Shown piece by piece: positions 6,849-11,116 of a stretch of 11,116 bases of DNA (within the stretch, counting starts at the first letter, position 1; every line of letters starts with the position of its first letter). The translations under genes were made by a program, and so were the position numbers. This DNA is from UBA6136 sp964344495 (lineage in GTDB: Bacteria; Pseudomonadota; Gammaproteobacteria; Methylococcales; Methylococcaceae), in NCBI GenBank assembly GCA_964344495.1, contig CAYFNI010000075.1, positions 1 through 11,116 of the forward strand, given 5' to 3'. Below the pieces are notes generated by a model. It saw nothing but the letters and a program-made list of their open reading frames with translations, did not search any database and had not been told where the DNA came from.

Positions 6849-7406
6849 TCAATGCGAAGGGGCGGATTTGTCTTTTTGTGCGCACGGATCATTTTCGGCC
6901 TTGAAGAGAAATGTGCTGCCCGAATCGATCAAGGCGACATCGGCCAGAAAGCTTCTTCCCAGCAGCATGGGGTAATTGAAATTACTCCGATCGTTGAGGG
7001 TGAACTCAGTGTCGTAGGTGATCCCATTTTTGCAGATACTCAGCAGGACCACTTCACGGGTCGATGATGCGCTGAGCCGTTCCTTGATGACAGCCTTGCG
7101 CACGAGGGGACGCTCGATTTTGATCGGATCGGATTGCTTGTCCGCGACAAAGTCGAAGCGAACCCAAGCCTCTCCGTTGCGGGTGAAATGTTCGATATGC
7201 TCGGCGCTGACCGAAGACGTCTTGGCCCCGGAGTCAAGTTTGGCCGTCAATTTCAGGTTCTGCGGGCGCAGAAATACGGTTTCCAGCCATCCCATGATGC
7301 GCTTTTCGTTTACCACCGGTGCGGCTGACAACGGCGCCGTTCCGACCAGTAGCGACATCAGACCGCCGGTTAAAACCCATCGGCGAACACTGGGCTTGTG
7401 CAACAT
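6849..7406 (-). CDS. Secreted retropepsin-like protease, RimB / 'ATP-dependent zinc protease' family
   Basis: A 185-residue protein with an N-terminal signal peptide: positive start (KPSVRR), hydrophobic stretch 11-27, probable cleavage after LSA at 28. The mature part matches the family named 'ATP-dependent zinc protease' (PF05618). Structurally this is a retroviral-type aspartic peptidase fold: KLDSGAKTSSVSA (57-68) carries the D-S-G active-site motif, and YPMLLGRSFL (145-154) is the second conserved block. RimB-type relatives are found with RimK-type ligases, a possible modify-and-cut pair. Here the exported version precedes the transglutaminase-7TM and ligase genes. The ATG start at 7406 has a good GAGGG ribosome site 7 bases upstream. 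The family name overstates the evidence for zinc or ATP dependence. Substrate unknown; a lone periplasmic cysteine-rich feature is not seen. Confidence 0.86.
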   Translation of the reverse strand: MLHKPSVRRWVLTGGLMSLLVGTAPLSAAPVVNEKRIMGWLETVFLRPQNLKLTAKLDSGAKTSSVSAEHIEHFTRNGEAWVRFDFVADKQSDPIKIERPLVRKAVIKERLSASSTREVVLLSICKNGITYDTEFTLNDRSNFNYPMLLGRSFLADVALIDSGSTFLFKAENDPCAQKDKSAPSH

Positions 7407-7530
7407 TCCGTTACCCTCGGATCCCGCCCGTCATCCACTCCGAAGAAGAGCGATAAAGAATCCGCCCCTCAACCCACGCCCACATTGCGTCACATTCAGC
7501 AGGGCGGTAACGTCCCGTCCCACGCTCTAC

Positions 7531-7559
7531 GGTCACGGATCAGTCGGGACCGTGAGACC
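7531..7559 (-). terminator. Stem-loop over the cytochrome c4 stop codon
   Basis: TCACGG (7533-7538) and CCGTGA (7550-7555) pair perfectly. The flanking GGT (7531) and ACC (7557-7559) can extend the stem past a small bulge. It includes the last codons and the TGA stop of the cytochrome gene. No T run follows on the minus strand (next bases GTAGAGCGTG), so this is at most a weak terminator or a 3'-protecting hairpin. Confidence 0.3.
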
Positions 7560-8147
7560 TTTCTTCTGGCTGGCATAGTATGCCGATACATCCTTGATAT
7601 CCTCTTCGCTCAGGGTCGAGGCGAAGCCCATCATCATCGGGTTGGTTCTGGCGCCTGACTTGTATTCGTTGAGCACACGAATCAGGTAACTCTCGTATTG
7701 GCCGGCCAGACGCGGAAACATCGGATTGTCGCTGTTACCGTCCTCGCCGTGGCAACTGGCGCACATCGCCGCCTTGGTTTTTCCGGCCGCGGGATTGCCC
7801 GTTACCGGCAAGGCTGAATTCATGCCCCTGAACTTCGATACAAATGCCGCGATATCCTCCATATCCTGTTCACTGAGGTCATCGGCATTACCCTTCATGC
7901 TGCCATGTTTCCGCTCGTCTTCCTTGTACGCCGTCAGTGCCGAAACGATGTAGTCGCCATGCTGCCCACCCAGTCGGGGGACATGATACGTGGGATAGGT
8001 ATTGGTGTAACCCGGTACGGAATGGCAGCCTGCGCAGGTGTAGAACTTCTCCTTGCCGGCTGCCGCATCGCCGGCTGCTTGGACCGTCGATACCCCCAAA
8101 CCCAACAGACCTGCGCCCACCAAACTTTTCAACACGGATTTATTCAT
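7533..8147 (-). CDS. Diheme cytochrome c4
   Basis: A periplasmic or membrane-associated electron carrier of 204 residues with two covalent c-type hemes, known in relatives to pass electrons toward terminal oxidases. Two heme-binding sites are visible: CAGCH (38-42) and CASCH (129-133). Likely axial methionines are M84 in GSMKGNADDLSEQD and one of M171-173 in NPMMMGFASTLSEED. The two halves are internally similar, the duplicated-domain layout of cytochrome c4. A signal peptide (1-24, cut after VQA) directs export. I chose ATG at 8147 (MNKSVLKSL) because the longer frame from 8219 puts 24 polar, family-unlike residues before the signal peptide. The ribosome site is weak. It stands between rpoC and the protease/ligase trio, in the same direction, with 129 bp upstream that could hold its own promoter. 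In a methanotroph it might serve respiration linked to methane oxidation; that is inference. Confidence 0.93.
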   Translation of the reverse strand: MNKSVLKSLVGAGLLGLGVSTVQAAGDAAAGKEKFYTCAGCHSVPGYTNTYPTYHVPRLGGQHGDYIVSALTAYKEDERKHGSMKGNADDLSEQDMEDIAAFVSKFRGMNSALPVTGNPAAGKTKAAMCASCHGEDGNSDNPMFPRLAGQYESYLIRVLNEYKSGARTNPMMMGFASTLSEEDIKDVSAYYASQKKGLTVPTDP

Positions 8148-8178
8148 AGCGGATGTCCCGATGCAATTGCACGATTGT

Positions 8179-8195
8179 CTACCGACCACCGGTAG
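8179..8195. promoter_or_regulatory. Inverted repeat upstream of cytochrome c4
   Basis: CTACCG-ACCAC-CGGTAG is a perfect 6-bp inverted repeat with a 5-base spacer, centred 40 bp before the cytochrome c4 start. It could be a regulator site near a promoter or a small leader hairpin. I could not place a confident -35/-10 pair around it, so the role is open. Confidence 0.3.
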
Positions 8196-8223
8196 GGATT
8201 GGCTCCATTCTTTCAACATCTGT

Positions 8224-8259
8224 CCGGGTTGTCGACTCTCGCCTGCGACGACAACCCGG
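8224..8259 (-). terminator. Strong stem-loop after rpoC, probable transcript end signal
   Basis: CCGGGTTGTCG (8224-8234) and CGACAACCCGG (8249-8259) form a perfect 11-bp, GC-rich stem with a 14-base loop, starting 17 bases past the rpoC stop. On the minus strand it is followed by ACAGATGTTG, with no T tract, so it is not a textbook intrinsic terminator. Its strength and place at the end of rpoC make a role in ending or protecting the rpo message likely. It also separates rpoC from the cytochrome c4 gene. Confidence 0.6.
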
Positions 8260-8276
8260 CAGCCGGTTGCGGCTAT

Positions 8277-11116
<2,840 letters not shown>

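Noticed and set aside
6465..7578. Plus-strand open frames of about 190-200 codons over the protease-like and 7TM genes
   Set aside because: They are antisense to genes with clear family motifs and a signal peptide; their translations show no domain.
8148..8219. 24-residue extension of cytochrome c4
   Set aside because: It would bury the signal peptide behind polar residues; the ATG at 8147 places the signal peptide at the true N-terminus.

Overview
All genes in this window lie on the minus strand, so biologically it reads from position 11116 down to 1. The organism is most likely a gammaproteobacterium with moderately high GC and a copper membrane monooxygenase, probably a methanotroph. The partial gene at the low-coordinate end encodes the N-terminus of PmoC/AmoC and, from memory, closely resembles the Methylococcus-type PmoC. 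The RNA polymerase beta' subunit, cytochrome c4 and UUP1-type proteins also fit Gammaproteobacteria. No rRNA, tRNA, CRISPR array, transposase or phage gene is visible.

Layout in transcription order. (1) The C-terminal two thirds of rpoC (11116-8277), followed by a strong 11-bp stem-loop. (2) A diheme cytochrome c4 (8147-7533). (3) A three-gene set: a secreted retropepsin-like 'RimB/ATP-dependent zinc protease' family protein (7406-6849), an inactive transglutaminase fused to seven membrane helices (6803-5271), and a RimK-related ATP-grasp ligase (5268-4306) whose GTG start lies 2 bases after the previous stop. (4) pstC, pstA and pstB (4026-442), encoding the membrane and ATPase parts of a high-affinity phosphate importer. 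pstS lies neither upstream nor downstream of them and phoU does not follow. (5) A 250-bp spacer with a well-formed sigma70-type promoter, a 17-bp palindrome just upstream of its -35 box and a leader hairpin. (6) The first 63 codons of pmoC/amoC, leaving the window at position 1.

Functionally, the window joins housekeeping transcription (rpoC), periplasmic electron transfer (cytochrome c4), a poorly understood predicted peptide-modification and proteolysis module, phosphate import, and the start of a methane or ammonia oxidation operon. The two most interesting parts are the ligase/protease/transglutaminase-like trio, whose substrate cannot be read from the sequence, and the monooxygenase control region with its candidate operator. 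The trio is a known conserved gene association, not something new to this window. Several annotated starts are moved inward from the longest open frame where ribosome-binding sites, overlaps with upstream genes or family alignment demand it (pstA, the ligase and cytochrome c4).
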